In this document: positions 16,353 through 27,100 of the stretch, in pieces
Layout: every line of letters starts with the position of its first letter
Position numbering within the stretch: position 1 is the stretch's first letter
From: Algibacter sp. L1A34
GTDB lineage: Bacteria > Bacteroidota > Bacteroidia > Flavobacteriales > Flavobacteriaceae
DNA length: 64,000 nucleotides
Assembly: GCF_009796805.1 (NCBI RefSeq)
Contig: NZ_CP047029.1
Span: 3,052,001-3,116,000, forward strand
Direction: 5' to 3'
The notes under the pieces: generated by a model
Database searches by the model: none
What the model was told of the DNA's origin: nothing
What the model saw: the letters and a program-made list of their open reading frames with translations, nothing else
Translations under genes and position numbers: made by a program

Positions 16353-19184
16353 TTAAAACCAACGACGTCTAAATAAGCCAAGAAGAGCTTGTGGGTCTAA
16401 AGTGAATTTAAACCTGATTTTTTGGTCGTAATGGGGTTGACCAATTTCCCATCCAAGATTGGAGTAAAGTGGAAGGTAAATTTCGAAATAGTCGGTAACT
16501 AAATTAATTCGAACACCCGAATCGTATACAAAATGTGCATCGCGGTGTTTGTTTTTAACTAAACCAATATCACCATATAGTAAAACGTAATTCCAAAGCG
16601 TTGTACTTGTGTTTATGGTAGAAATCCATTGGTTTGCAAACGGAGTATCTAGTTTAGATTTAAAGCCTCCTTCGGCTTCTATGTATTGTTGACTGAATAT
16701 ACCTGATGCTTCCGAACGCCCTAAATAAGAATAGTCGAATAAATAATCTGACGGTCGGTCTAGAGCAAAACTAAAATAGTTAGTATTGGTAGGTATATTA
16801 TTTTTAATAAAAGCACCAGTAAAAAAACGAATATTTAACTGTCTATTGTTTTCAAATAATCTTCTGTATTCATAATTAAAAGCAAGCTTACTAAAGTTTT
16901 TAGCAACTTGAAAATCGGAATACCAACTGCTATATTTTATAAGATTGTTGTTCGATTTGGTATAACGTGCATTAAAAACAGAGTAATTTGGTTCTGAGTT
17001 CGTTAATATATTATTAAGGTCTTGGTCTCTATTAATATCCAAATATCTTAAATTAAGGGATCCCCGTTTATTAGATCTTAAATCGGAGTGTTCTCTAAAA
17101 CTCAATGAAATAGATGGTTGAATTTTACTCACAAATAAATCTTCTGCATAAGATTTGTAACTTCCGGATATACCGTAGTTTATAGCATACAAGTTTCTGT
17201 TTTCAAAATAATGTGTTTTATACGCAGAAGCTCCACCAGTAAAAGTTTTCGATTTAATGGCATATTGAGGTTCTATACTATAATTAAATAATTTTCTTAA
17301 AACTGTTTTGTTGTAGGCTCTTATTCCAAGTGTAAGCCCGTCGTAAATATTATTAAATTCTACAACAGGCATAAAAAATACCTGATTGTAATGCGGATCT
17401 TCAATATCTTGAAATAGTCTAAATTGTAAAGGTTTGTTATTAAAAAAGAAGCCTTTTAGTGATTTCCAATTATCCCTTAAGTTGTTCTCCGGAATACTAT
17501 TTTCGTAATTTAAAGCTAATTTATTAGCGCCATTTCTTGGTAAAGTAATGGTTTTAATACCCGAGATGTTTTCTAACCAAGTTTTAGAAATAATACTATC
17601 ATTATTTAAAGCATAAAGAGAAACAGGCATGCTGTTATTTCTCTTGTTTTTAATAGTTAACGTAATAGAATCTTCTGTTTTTGTTACTTTTTTTATTTTG
17701 AAATCTATTTTTTTTCGAGTGGATATATATTCAGAAAAAAACCAATCTATATCTTTATCTGTGTTTGATTTTAAAAGAGCTTCAAAAGCTTTAGTATTGG
17801 TTGGTTTTAACTTGTTTGTTTTTAAAAACGATTTAATACTATTTTCAACTACATCACCATTTACAAACTCATCTAAATATTTAAGTCCAATTCCTGCCTT
17901 ATATTTATTGGCGATATTTTTATTAAATTTTAAAAGAGAATCCTTTGCCATAGTTAAAGGTTGATCTCTGTTTGTTCTAGCCATAAGCATGTAAGCTAGT
18001 GTATATTTATCGTTAAACTTCATATCGGCTGCATGAAAAGGGCGAATGGCCCAAAAATTACTCAGGCTACCTAAGAATTTCATGTTAGGATAATACTCAT
18101 CTACGTAATTTATAGTATAATAAGTTTGAATGCCATCTATTAACCATTGCTCTTTTCTAGGGTTTAGTAATAGTGTATTTTCTAAATAATTATGTAATAT
18201 TAGTTTTAATAATTTCAATTCGTATTGAAAATTATCGGGATAAGGTTTTATGAAATTTGGTAAAAAATTAAGTCCATAAACGGGGTCTTTGGCATAATCT
18301 ATTTCAGTAATTAATAGTCTTTCATGTGGATATGCACCAAAGGTTTTTAGTAAGAAATCGGAAACTTTTTCGGTAATTAAAATCTTATCAATAATTTCTA
18401 AATCATCATCTTTTATATTTGAAATTAGAGAAAAATCGTCACTTTTAATAGCTTTGAAAGTAGATTGCTTGGTTAAAAATAGTTTGGTGTTAATTCTATC
18501 TTCTCCTCCTAATTTTATGGTTTTTATATCATTTTGTTGCGCCGTTTCTAACACATCTAATTCCGAAGTTATTGTATAACTCTCTGGGTATTCAATCTCT
18601 AAAGTAACGTCGGCTTTAGGTATATATAGATCATCTAAATCTTTATTACTGTAATATTGCCATTTACCATCGTAAACTGCTGGTGTAATATACCAATAGC
18701 GTAGATTGAAATCACCAAAATCTGTAATTCCATAACTTGTAAATTTGCTGTTAGGGACTTGCACACGGTATTCTAGATCAATAGTGTAAGCAGTGTGGGG
18801 TTCGAGCGCCTTAACAAGCTTAACCTCTAAAATATCCATTTGGTTTTTAACGCGCGAAAAGTTTAAAACAGCATCATTTTGTTTTATAGAAGTTACTACG
18901 GAATAACCGCGATCTTCATTTTTAGCTAAATGAAAATCATTTTTATATTCGTCTGCAATTCGTATTGCTAGAGGTGTTTTTTTTGTAGAATAACTGTTGC
19001 TCCAGTCGTTTAGATAAATCGTTTTTAATGTATCTTCCGTAGTATTATGATATGTAATAGATTGTACAATTATAATAGATTTATTCTCAATGTCAAACTT
19101 GGCTTTTAAGTCAATTTTATTCTGACTAAAACCTGAAAAGCATATTGAAGAAAACACGAAAAAAAATAAAAATTGTAACTTCAA
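16353..19184 (-). CDS. M1-peptidase-like protein fused to an outer-membrane beta-barrel
   Basis: 943 aa with a signal peptide (MKLQFLFFFVFSSICFSGFSQ). Residues ~20-240 resemble the N-terminal beta-domain of M1 aminopeptidases (TIYLNDWSNSYS..., FNLRYWYITPAVYDGKWQYYS). Residues ~260-470 resemble the thermolysin-like catalytic domain, but the HEXXH zinc site reads HNYLE (331-335) and the downstream WLxEG reads WLIDG (347-351), so zinc ligands are missing and peptidase activity is unlikely. From ~590 the sequence becomes alternating amphipathic strands ending in an aromatic residue (RRRWF), as in an outer-membrane barrel. I infer a surface or periplasmic scaffold or binding protein. Transcribed alone; its function is unknown. 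Confidence 0.72.
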   Translation of the reverse strand: MKLQFLFFFVFSSICFSGFSQNKIDLKAKFDIENKSIIIVQSITYHNTTEDTLKTIYLNDWSNSYSTKKTPLAIRIADEYKNDFHLAKNEDRGYSVVTSIKQNDAVLNFSRVKNQMDILEVKLVKALEPHTAYTIDLEYRVQVPNSKFTSYGITDFGDFNLRYWYITPAVYDGKWQYYSNKDLDDLYIPKADVTLEIEYPESYTITSELDVLETAQQNDIKTIKLGGEDRINTKLFLTKQSTFKAIKSDDFSLISNIKDDDLEIIDKILITEKVSDFLLKTFGAYPHERLLITEIDYAKDPVYGLNFLPNFIKPYPDNFQYELKLLKLILHNYLENTLLLNPRKEQWLIDGIQTYYTINYVDEYYPNMKFLGSLSNFWAIRPFHAADMKFNDKYTLAYMLMARTNRDQPLTMAKDSLLKFNKNIANKYKAGIGLKYLDEFVNGDVVENSIKSFLKTNKLKPTNTKAFEALLKSNTDKDIDWFFSEYISTRKKIDFKIKKVTKTEDSITLTIKNKRNNSMPVSLYALNNDSIISKTWLENISGIKTITLPRNGANKLALNYENSIPENNLRDNWKSLKGFFFNNKPLQFRLFQDIEDPHYNQVFFMPVVEFNNIYDGLTLGIRAYNKTVLRKLFNYSIEPQYAIKSKTFTGGASAYKTHYFENRNLYAINYGISGSYKSYAEDLFVSKIQPSISLSFREHSDLRSNKRGSLNLRYLDINRDQDLNNILTNSEPNYSVFNARYTKSNNNLIKYSSWYSDFQVAKNFSKLAFNYEYRRLFENNRQLNIRFFTGAFIKNNIPTNTNYFSFALDRPSDYLFDYSYLGRSEASGIFSQQYIEAEGGFKSKLDTPFANQWISTINTSTTLWNYVLLYGDIGLVKNKHRDAHFVYDSGVRINLVTDYFEIYLPLYSNLGWEIGQPHYDQKIRFKFTLDPQALLGLFRRRWF

Positions 19185-19374
19185 ATTATTTTAGCATTAA
19201 TAGGGTTTATAGCACTTAAGGTGTTGCAATATAATAAAATAACGTGGCTTAAAAATAAAACTTTTAAGTTTAACTAAATTTATTAAAAAATGAGTTTGGT
19301 TGTTCTTTAAGAGTTGGTTTCTATGAGTTGTCTTTTATTTAAATTAAGTAACTCATGAATGTGATAATTTAGTT
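19185..19374. other. AT-rich intergenic stretch, nothing recognised
   Basis: About 290 nt separate two minus-strand genes (stop at 19479, start at 19184). Apart from the hairpin at 19375-19421 I see no ORF, RNA or clear promoter. Confidence 0.5.
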
Positions 19375-19421
19375 AAAACTCTATCTATATTATTTAGATT
19401 TAATAATATAGATAGAGTTTT
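19375..19421 (-). terminator. Long perfect hairpin, probable terminator of the LOG gene
   Basis: Twenty-bp perfect inverted repeat (19375-19394 with 19402-19421) with a 7-nt loop, about 60 nt past the stop at 19479. The T tracts are short, so termination efficiency is uncertain. Confidence 0.6.
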
Positions 19422-19478
19422 AATCTATAACGTTAAGATTATCTCCAAACTAGTTATATTAACTTGATTCAATGGTTG

Positions 19479-20168
19479 TTAAAAATTAGGAGTTAACCTA
19501 GATTCTTGATAAAACTTATCAAGTATAGTAATCACTTCATCTTCAGTATCTACTAAATGAATCAAGTCTAAATCCTTTGGGCTAATATTTCCAAAAGAGC
19601 CTAAAAGTGTTGTTTTTACCCAATCAATTAAACCTTCCCAGAAATCGGTACCAACAAGAATTATTGGGAATTTTCCAATTTTATGTGTTTGTATTAATGT
19701 AATGGCTTCAAATAATTCATCTAAAGTTCCAAATCCACCTGGCATGACAACAAAGCCTTGGGAATACTTAACGAACATTACTTTTCTAACAAAGAAATAA
19801 TCGAAATCTAAACTTTTATCATTATCAATATAAGGGTTATCGTGTTGCTCAAAAGGTAATTCAATATTTAAACCAACAGAGGTTCCGCCACCTAAATGAG
19901 CACCTTTGTTTCCCGCTTCCATTATTCCAGGGCCACCACCAGTTATAACACCGTAACCATGTTCAACAATTTTTCCTGCAACTTTTTCAGCTAGTTTGTA
20001 ATATTTATCTTCTGGTTTAGTACGTGCCGATCCAAAAATAGAAACACAAGGTCCTATTTTACTCATTTTTTCATATCCATTAACAAACTCGCCCATTATT
20101 TTAAAAATGGCCCAAGAATCGTTTGTTTTCTTTTCATTCCAACCTTTTGGGTGTTGCTCTTTTTTCAT
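19479..20168 (-). CDS. LOG family (TIGR00730) Rossmann-fold protein
   Basis: 229 aa with both hallmark motifs of the LOG/'lysine decarboxylase-like' family: GGGPGIMEAGNKGAH and PGGFGTLDELFE (PGGxGTxxE). Related enzymes are cytokinin riboside 5'-monophosphate phosphoribohydrolases or nucleotide (AMP) nucleosidases that release the base from a 5'-monophosphate. The lysine decarboxylase name common in databases is a misannotation for this family. It lies 86 nt after uvrA on the same strand and may be co-transcribed. The exact substrate cannot be inferred. Confidence 0.85.
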   Translation of the reverse strand: MKKEQHPKGWNEKKTNDSWAIFKIMGEFVNGYEKMSKIGPCVSIFGSARTKPEDKYYKLAEKVAGKIVEHGYGVITGGGPGIMEAGNKGAHLGGGTSVGLNIELPFEQHDNPYIDNDKSLDFDYFFVRKVMFVKYSQGFVVMPGGFGTLDELFEAITLIQTHKIGKFPIILVGTDFWEGLIDWVKTTLLGSFGNISPKDLDLIHLVDTEDEVITILDKFYQESRLTPNF

Positions 20169-20254
20169 ACTTCTTATTCTGTTTAAAATATTTTTAAATT
20201 TATTTGTTTTTGAAGTGTCTCTTTTAAAAACAGAGAATCACTTCTTGAGTTTTA

Positions 20255-23095
20255 TTATTTACTATTTTCAAGTTCCAACCTTAGAAATTTAGCTGTGTAA
20301 CTCTTTTTATGCTTAGCAACAACTTCGGGAGTACCTTCTACAATAACCTTACCGCCACCTTTTCCGCCCTCGTAACCAATGTCAATAATATAATCAACGG
20401 TTTTTATAACGTCTAAATTATGCTCAATAATTAAAACGGTATTTCCTTTATCTGCTAATTTATTTAAAACAATCATTAATACTCTAATATCTTCAAAATG
20501 AAGTCCTGTTGTAGGTTCGTCAAGAATATAAAAAGTGTTTCCTGTATCTCTTTTGGATAGTTCTGTGGCGAGTTTTATACGTTGTGCTTCTCCTCCAGAA
20601 AGCGTAGTACTTTGTTGGCCTAAAGTGATATAGCCTAAACCAACATCTTGAATAGTTTTTACTTTTCTGTATATTTTAGGAATGTGTTCAAAGAAGTCTA
20701 CAGCTTCATTAATAGTCATGTTTAAAACATCACTAATAGATTTGCCTTTATAGCGAATTTCTAGTGTTTCTCGATTAAAACGTTTGCCTTGGCAGGTTTC
20801 ACATTCTACATAGACATCCGGAAGGAAATTCATTTCAATAACTCGTAAACCACCACCTTGGCAAGTTTCACAACGTCCACCTTTAACATTAAAACTAAAA
20901 CGTCCAGCTTTGTAACCGCGAATCATAGCTTCCGGGATTTTTGCAAATAAAGCTCTGATTTCGCTAAACGTTCCTGTGTAAGTAACAGGGTTACTTCGAG
21001 GTGTTCTTCCAATAGGTGACTGATTGATATCAATTACTTTATCAATATGCTCTAAGCCTTTTATGCTTTTATAGGGCATTGGTTTTTTAACTCCATTAAA
21101 ATAATAGGCGTTTAAAATAGGGTAGAGGGTCTCGTTTATTAGAGTAGATTTACCGCTACCAGAAACTCCAGTAACACCAATCATTTTTCCTAAGGGAAGT
21201 TTTATTGAAACGTTTTTTAAATTATTTCCTGTACAGCCTTTAAGTTCTAAGAAATTCCCATTGCCTTCTCTGCGTTTTTTAGGGATTTCAATTTCTTTTT
21301 TACCGTTTAAATAATCGGCTGTTAACGTATCGTGAGTTTTTAATTCTTCGGGAGTTCCGATGCTAATAATATTTCCGCCATGTTTTCCCGCTTTCGGACC
21401 AATATCAATCACGTAATCGGCGCGTTCGATCATGTCTTTATCATGTTCAACAACAATTACGGAGTTGCCAATATCCCTTAAGGATTCCAATGAATTTATC
21501 AGTTTTTCATTATCACGTTGGTGTAAACCAATACTAGGTTCATCTAAAATATAAAGTACACCAACAAGTTGCGATCCAATTTGAGTAGCTAACCTGATAC
21601 GTTGTGCCTCACCACCCGAAAGCGATTTGGAACTTCTGTTTAATGATAAATAATTTAAACCAACATCGAGTAAAAACTGTAATCTGGTTTTAATTTCTTT
21701 TATAACTTCTTCGGCAATTTTTAATTGTTTATCCGAAAGATGCTCGTTTAAATTTTTAAACCATTCAGATAATTCAACAATATCACTATTGGCCAATTCT
21801 GCAATATTTTTATTGTTTATTTTAAAATAAAGCGATTCTTTTTTTAAACGAGAACCTTCGCAAACAGGACATGTAATTTTGTCCATATAATCTTTTGCCC
21901 AACGTTTTAAAGAAGTCGATTCGGCTGTTTTATATTGATTTTCAATAAAATTAGCAACACCTTCAAAATCTATTTTGTAATCACGAGTTACGCCTAATGT
22001 TTTACTTTCTACTGAAAATTTATCGTTACCACCATACATAATAATTTGTTTGGCTTCCTTTGGAATATCTTTGTAGGCATCGGTTAATTTAAAGTTGAAA
22101 CGTTTTGCAATAGTTTCAAACTGTTTAAATATCCAAGAGTTTTTTTCAGGACCATGTGGTGCTAAAGCTCCGTTTTTAATAGAAAGGCTATCGTCGGGAA
22201 CAATTTTACTTTCGTTAACCTGATAAAGTTCTCCAATACCATTACAATTATCGCAAGCGCCTTTTGGTGAGTTGAACGAAAAATTATTTGGTTCTGGATT
22301 TGGATAAGAAATTCCCGAAGTAGGGCACATTAAACTTCTGCTAAAATATCGTGCTTCCTGAGTGTCTTGGTCAATAACCAAAAGCACATCTTCGCCATGA
22401 TACATGGCTGTATTTATGGTTTCTGTTAAGCGTTTATCGTTATCTGCAGTATCGTCAATCTTCAATCTATCGATAACAATTTCAATATCATGCATTTTGT
22501 AACGATCGAGTTTCATACCTTTTACAAGGTCTTTTATTTTGCCATCGGTACGTACTTTTACAAAACCTTGTTTCGCAATTTGTTCAAAAAGTTCACGATA
22601 ATGTCCTTTTCTAGAGCGAACAACTGGTGCTAAGATATTAATGCGTTTTCCGTTAAAATCTTTTAAAATAAGCGCTTTAATTTGCTCATCACTATAGCTT
22701 ACCATTTTGTCGCCTGTGTTGTAGCTGTAAGCATCACTAGCACGCGCAAAAAGCAAACGCATAAAATCGTAAATCTCTGTAATAGTACCAACCGTAGATC
22801 GTGGCGATTTACTAGTGGTTTTTTGTTCTATAGCAATTACGGGAGAGAGGCCATCTATTTTATCAACATCGGGGCGTTCTAATCCTCCTAAAAATTGTCG
22901 GGCATAAGCTGAAAAGGTTTCAATATATCGACGTTGACCTTCGGCATAAATAGTATCAAAAGCTAACGACGATTTTCCACTCCCCGATAACCCTGTAATA
23001 ACAACAAGTTTTTCTCTAGGAATAGAAACGTCTATATTTTTAAGGTTGTGAACACGCGCTCCTTTTACTTCAATAAAATCATCAAATTGGCTCAT
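20255..23095 (-). CDS. uvrA: Excinuclease ABC subunit A
   Basis: 946 aa from the ATG at 23095; the in-frame ATG at 23113 lies inside the promoter's -7 box and is rejected. Visible features: Walker [21 protein letters not shown], UvrB-binding and insertion regions, first signature [17 protein letters not shown], second Walker [13 protein letters not shown]-terminal zinc finger (CETCQGGG...CETCQGKR) and second signature [16 protein letters not shown]. It is the damage-recognition ATPase of nucleotide excision repair, acting with UvrB and UvrC. The first zinc module reads CPTSG...CDNC, so one of its four expected cysteines is a serine; from memory this is common in Bacteroidota UvrA. Confidence 0.96.
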   Translation of the reverse strand: MSQFDDFIEVKGARVHNLKNIDVSIPREKLVVITGLSGSGKSSLAFDTIYAEGQRRYIETFSAYARQFLGGLERPDVDKIDGLSPVIAIEQKTTSKSPRSTVGTITEIYDFMRLLFARASDAYSYNTGDKMVSYSDEQIKALILKDFNGKRINILAPVVRSRKGHYRELFEQIAKQGFVKVRTDGKIKDLVKGMKLDRYKMHDIEIVIDRLKIDDTADNDKRLTETINTAMYHGEDVLLVIDQDTQEARYFSRSLMCPTSGISYPNPEPNNFSFNSPKGACDNCNGIGELYQVNESKIVPDDSLSIKNGALAPHGPEKNSWIFKQFETIAKRFNFKLTDAYKDIPKEAKQIIMYGGNDKFSVESKTLGVTRDYKIDFEGVANFIENQYKTAESTSLKRWAKDYMDKITCPVCEGSRLKKESLYFKINNKNIAELANSDIVELSEWFKNLNEHLSDKQLKIAEEVIKEIKTRLQFLLDVGLNYLSLNRSSKSLSGGEAQRIRLATQIGSQLVGVLYILDEPSIGLHQRDNEKLINSLESLRDIGNSVIVVEHDKDMIERADYVIDIGPKAGKHGGNIISIGTPEELKTHDTLTADYLNGKKEIEIPKKRREGNGNFLELKGCTGNNLKNVSIKLPLGKMIGVTGVSGSGKSTLINETLYPILNAYYFNGVKKPMPYKSIKGLEHIDKVIDINQSPIGRTPRSNPVTYTGTFSEIRALFAKIPEAMIRGYKAGRFSFNVKGGRCETCQGGGLRVIEMNFLPDVYVECETCQGKRFNRETLEIRYKGKSISDVLNMTINEAVDFFEHIPKIYRKVKTIQDVGLGYITLGQQSTTLSGGEAQRIKLATELSKRDTGNTFYILDEPTTGLHFEDIRVLMIVLNKLADKGNTVLIIEHNLDVIKTVDYIIDIGYEGGKGGGKVIVEGTPEVVAKHKKSYTAKFLRLELENSK

Positions 23096-23110
23096 AAATT
23101 GGCAAAAAGG

Positions 23111-23118
23111 CAAAGTTA
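23111..23118 (-). promoter_or_regulatory. Promoter -7 box for uvrA
   Basis: On the minus strand this reads TAACTTTG (TAnnTTTG), 15 nt before the ATG at 23095. It fixes the start choice for uvrA. Confidence 0.6.
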
Positions 23119-23257
23119 CGATTTTAGATGTTAAAACCTTGTGAAGATTAATTCGAGATTTATTACCATTAAATAAATGGAATTAAGAAGTTTTTTTTAG
23201 TTTAAAATTATCGTATTTGTCTTAAAATTAATGATTTGTTGTTATCCATGAGGTATT

Positions 23258-23992
23258 TTATTCTGAAGTTTTTAAGTGATCAATCTCCAAACCTAAAAAC
23301 AAAAGTTGATGAAACGTGGGTAAAAGAGCTCCTGTTTCTGTCGTTTTCCAATCCCTCCAGGAGGCCTCTAAACCATCTATTGGTAAAATTGAAGTCCACA
23401 TTTTAAATGCGGTTGGTTTAAAATTATCGTCTAGTAACCATAAATATGAATCTCCAGGAGTTGAGCCACCGGAGTTATAAGTAATTAAAAGTCCCGATTT
23501 GTTATTTGTCAATTTTACTAAGCGACGTTCGGTACCAGAATCGAAAACCTTGTATGGTGCTACAACCCAAAAGGAATCGTTATTAAAATAATTAAGGGCT
23601 TTTTCTTTAAGTTCATCGGCAATTTCGTTATCCGTAACAAAACCGTGAATATAGGCTTTGCTTAAGCTGAGATTGTTTAAATCAAGGGCTACTCTGTAGT
23701 CTTTCCAAAATACATCACATTTATTTTCGTTCTTTTGCCATTTAAAATGATGTCTATTCTTAAACGTCCACTCAATATAATCTGTGTTTTTGTATGCTTC
23801 GAAATCTAAGGCTCTAAGCATGTTTTTTGCTAATTCATCGGCTTGTTTACCTTTAGTACCTGTTGGTAATTCTTCATTATATTTAAAATATAAAAAACCG
23901 AAAAGGAGTAACGTAGGTAGTGTTAAGAATATTATTATTCCTGTTACTATTTTTAGTATTCTTTTTGGTGTAAGTTTTTTTCTTTTTCTCAT
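23258..23992 (-). CDS. Membrane-anchored hypothetical protein
   Basis: 244 aa with a very basic N terminus (RKRKKLTPKR) followed by one transmembrane helix (residues ~13-32, IVTGIIIFLTLPTLLLFGFLYF), then a soluble domain. The soluble part has conserved-looking aromatic stretches (NTDYIEWTFKNRHHFKWQKNENKCDV, SFWVVAPYKVFDSGT, LLITYNSGGSTPGDSYLWLLD). The topology suggests a periplasm-facing domain tethered to the inner membrane. I recognise it only as a conserved-looking Bacteroidota hypothetical. The gene is monocistronic, with a terminator hairpin of the next gene upstream. Confidence 0.7.
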   Translation of the reverse strand: MRKRKKLTPKRILKIVTGIIIFLTLPTLLLFGFLYFKYNEELPTGTKGKQADELAKNMLRALDFEAYKNTDYIEWTFKNRHHFKWQKNENKCDVFWKDYRVALDLNNLSLSKAYIHGFVTDNEIADELKEKALNYFNNDSFWVVAPYKVFDSGTERRLVKLTNNKSGLLITYNSGGSTPGDSYLWLLDDNFKPTAFKMWTSILPIDGLEASWRDWKTTETGALLPTFHQLLFLGLEIDHLKTSE

Positions 23993-24049
23993 TAGGTTTA
24001 TTTGAAAAGATTACACAAATTTAAGTTATTTATATTTCAGAAATAAATT

Positions 24050-24083
24050 AAAAAACGCATGAACTTTTGCTCATGCGTTTTTT
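24050..24083 (-). terminator. Terminator of the 1747-aa cargo gene
   Basis: Stem of 13 bp (24050-24062 with 24071-24083) around CGCATGA/TCATGCG, A/T tracts on both sides, 24 nt past the stop at 24107. Confidence 0.8.
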
Positions 24084-24106
24084 GATTTTTGGATATCTTG
24101 TTTTAA

Positions 24107-27100
24107 TTATCTTTTAAGTGTGAAGTGGGCCCTCATAGTTTTTTTCTCATTTGTTTTTGGTTCTCTATACTCTACATTAAACCAATAATCGTTTGTAGGC
24201 ATTAAATTACCATTATAAGTGCCGTCCCATCCTCTACCTGTAGGTTTTAGTTGTTTTAATAACCTTCCGTAACGATCGTAAACATAAATTAGAGCATCGG
24301 GTTGAGTATCTATGGAATAAATGTTCCAGGTATCGTTATAGCCATCACTATTTGGTGTGAAGTATAGTGGGTAATCTATAACCAATATCTCAATACTGTT
24401 TTCACCACATCCGTCGATATTATTAGCTGTTACAACATTGTAACCAGGTTTAATATTTGTGAAAGTGTAGCTTGAAGTACCATCACTATTAATTGTACCT
24501 AATTGAGGGGATCCATCGTTTAAACTAAATGTATGATTTGTTGTTATTGTGCTAATTTCAGAAGCAGTCGCGGTTACTGTTACATCATGAAGGTTTGCAA
24601 ATGCAGGTGTTAACTCGTAGCTTAATTGGGGTGGTGCACTTGCCTCAACTATAATTGTATAGTTATTGGAGCACACGAAAGGGCTAACCATATCGGTTAC
24701 AATAAGATTGTATTCACCACTTTGATTTGGTGTTAGTGATGGTTCCGTTTCGTTTGGTATAATTATACCGTTGTAATACCAAGAAAAGCTATATTCCGGT
24801 TTATTTAAAGGAATATTTATTACAGTAGAATCATCAATTGCAATGCCGTTGGTATCAACACATATTAAGTATGATTCTTCTAATTGAATATATGGTAAAC
24901 TTTCTACCATTAAGCCAAGTTCGGTAATGGCATAACAGGTGCTTCCCGGTGAATTATTGTCTACTCGCGCATATATAGTTTGAGGATTAATTGTGTTTTC
25001 GTAAAGATTAGGTAGAGTATTTGATTTTTGTTCTGCATCTTCAAAAGTCGGATAATAACTAACAGAATATATAATATTATCTAACCCGTTTAGAACATTG
25101 TTGTCTTGGATGCTTAAATCGAAAACAGTGGTATTGTTCTTAGTATTGTTATCTGTTTCAGGGGTGTTATCGCAAACGCTATAAGTTTCTAAATTTTGAT
25201 TTGCTAGAATAGTATCGTTTAAGACTGTAATAGTTTGTATTTGATCTATAGCCGAATTACCATTAGTATCTTCTAAACTCCATGTTCTAGTAATAATTTT
25301 AGAACCAGGACATTCGCCGTCAACAATAGTGTCTATAAAAGTGGCTTGAATTTCTGTAGAGCAATTATCTATTTCATCTAATACATCGCCAGTAATATTA
25401 ATATTAATATCATAGTTAGAGTTAATGTCTGAAAAAATTTCAATATCATCTGGAGCAGTAAATGTCGGACTTTCGTTATCTTCTATAGTAACAATTTGTT
25501 CGCAAGTACTGGTGTTTCCAACTCCATCTATTGCCGTCCAAGTTATTGTAGTATCTCCAGTAGGAAAAACTGTAGGAGCGTTATTTGTTAAACTAGCAAC
25601 AGTACAGTTATCTACAGCTGTTATGTTTCCTAAATTTACATTGCTAGCAGTGCATAATCCAGTATCTGTATCTATTGTTATGTCAATAGCGCAATTAATA
25701 GTTGGGCTTTCGTTATCCTCTATATTTATTATTTGTATGGTACTAGTAGCGTTGTCGCAACGATCTTTAATGGTATAAGTTCTTGTTATTACAATTGGGT
25801 TGGTACCGGTAACTGTGTCATCGCTTGTTACAATTAAATCGTTATCATTGCTACATGAATCTGTAATTGTTAATCCCATGAGTTCTAACTCAGGTACGGT
25901 AGTTACTGCTGTGTCGGCATCGCTAACAGAGCATTTTGCTATTGTTGTTTCTGCTATTGTACCGGTTAAACTAGGAGCCACGGTATCGTTTACTAAGTAG
26001 TTTTCAGTAGAAATTGTTTCATAGAATAAAGTGTCTCCAGTATTATAAATGTTATCATTATTGTTGTCTAAGTATTCTATTACAGTATAGGTTCGGGTTA
26101 CGGTTTGATTACAATTACCAGTATCTAGACTATTTGCTGCTGTGATTTCTATTAGGCCACAATTATTATTGTTAATTAAGCCATCGGCATTTCCTAAAGT
26201 TTCAAATTCTGTTTGACTTAAAATAGTGCTCGATGGTATGTCATCATAACATTGAACTTGTGTTGGGGCTGTAGAAAAAGTTGGAGCAACCGATTCAGAA
26301 ATGGATTTTATAGTTACGGTTAAGAATGCTGTATCAAAGTTATCAGTATTTGTTGTTTCTGTAATTTTGTATTCTAATGTGTAAGTTTGTCCAGGTAAAC
26401 TGGTGTTATTCACATCTATATTTCCCATGGCATCTATGGTAATTACATTTTCCGGATCTGCAGTTTCTGTAGTTACTAAAAAATCGGTTTGTACTAATGG
26501 CTGTTGACCGTAGGTGTCATTATCTAACACATTTAAAAGGTTGTTGTAAATTGTTGATGGGCAGATATCTAAAACAGAATTGTCAATAGCTGTTAAATCG
26601 CTTTCTAATATGTTTATAGTTACTGTAGTGCTATCTATACCATTGCAACCAGTATCAACAACATAATCAAAAGTGTAAGTTCCGGCCTCTAATCCAGTTG
26701 CATCCCATAAATTATCATTTAAAGTGCCTGAAGGTGTTGCAGTAGTTTCTGTCCAGATTCCAAAATTATCATAAGGACCATTAATGTAGTCAAATAAATT
26801 TTCTAGAGTAGTATCTATAAATGCGATATCTACAGTTTGCCCATTACCTGCAATAGGTGGTGCACTAGTAACAGTATAACTTAAGGTTTGGTTAGCACAA
26901 GAACTTGGATTAGCACTATAGCTTAGAATTGCATTATATGTACCAGTATCTGTAGCAGAGTATGGTGTGAAATTTAAAGTATTTCCAGTAGCAGAAAAAC
27001 TAGGGTCTCCATCTTTGGTCCATGTAACATCAATAATTGATAAAGCATTAGTAGTAAGAAAACCATTTTCTCCAACACACAAGTTGTAGGGCTTTATGAC

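Noticed and set aside
20212-20244. Hairpin GAAGTG..CACTTC after uvrA
   Set aside because: It has no U tract on the minus strand and a long A-rich loop, so it is not convincing as a terminator; uvrA and the LOG gene may be co-transcribed.
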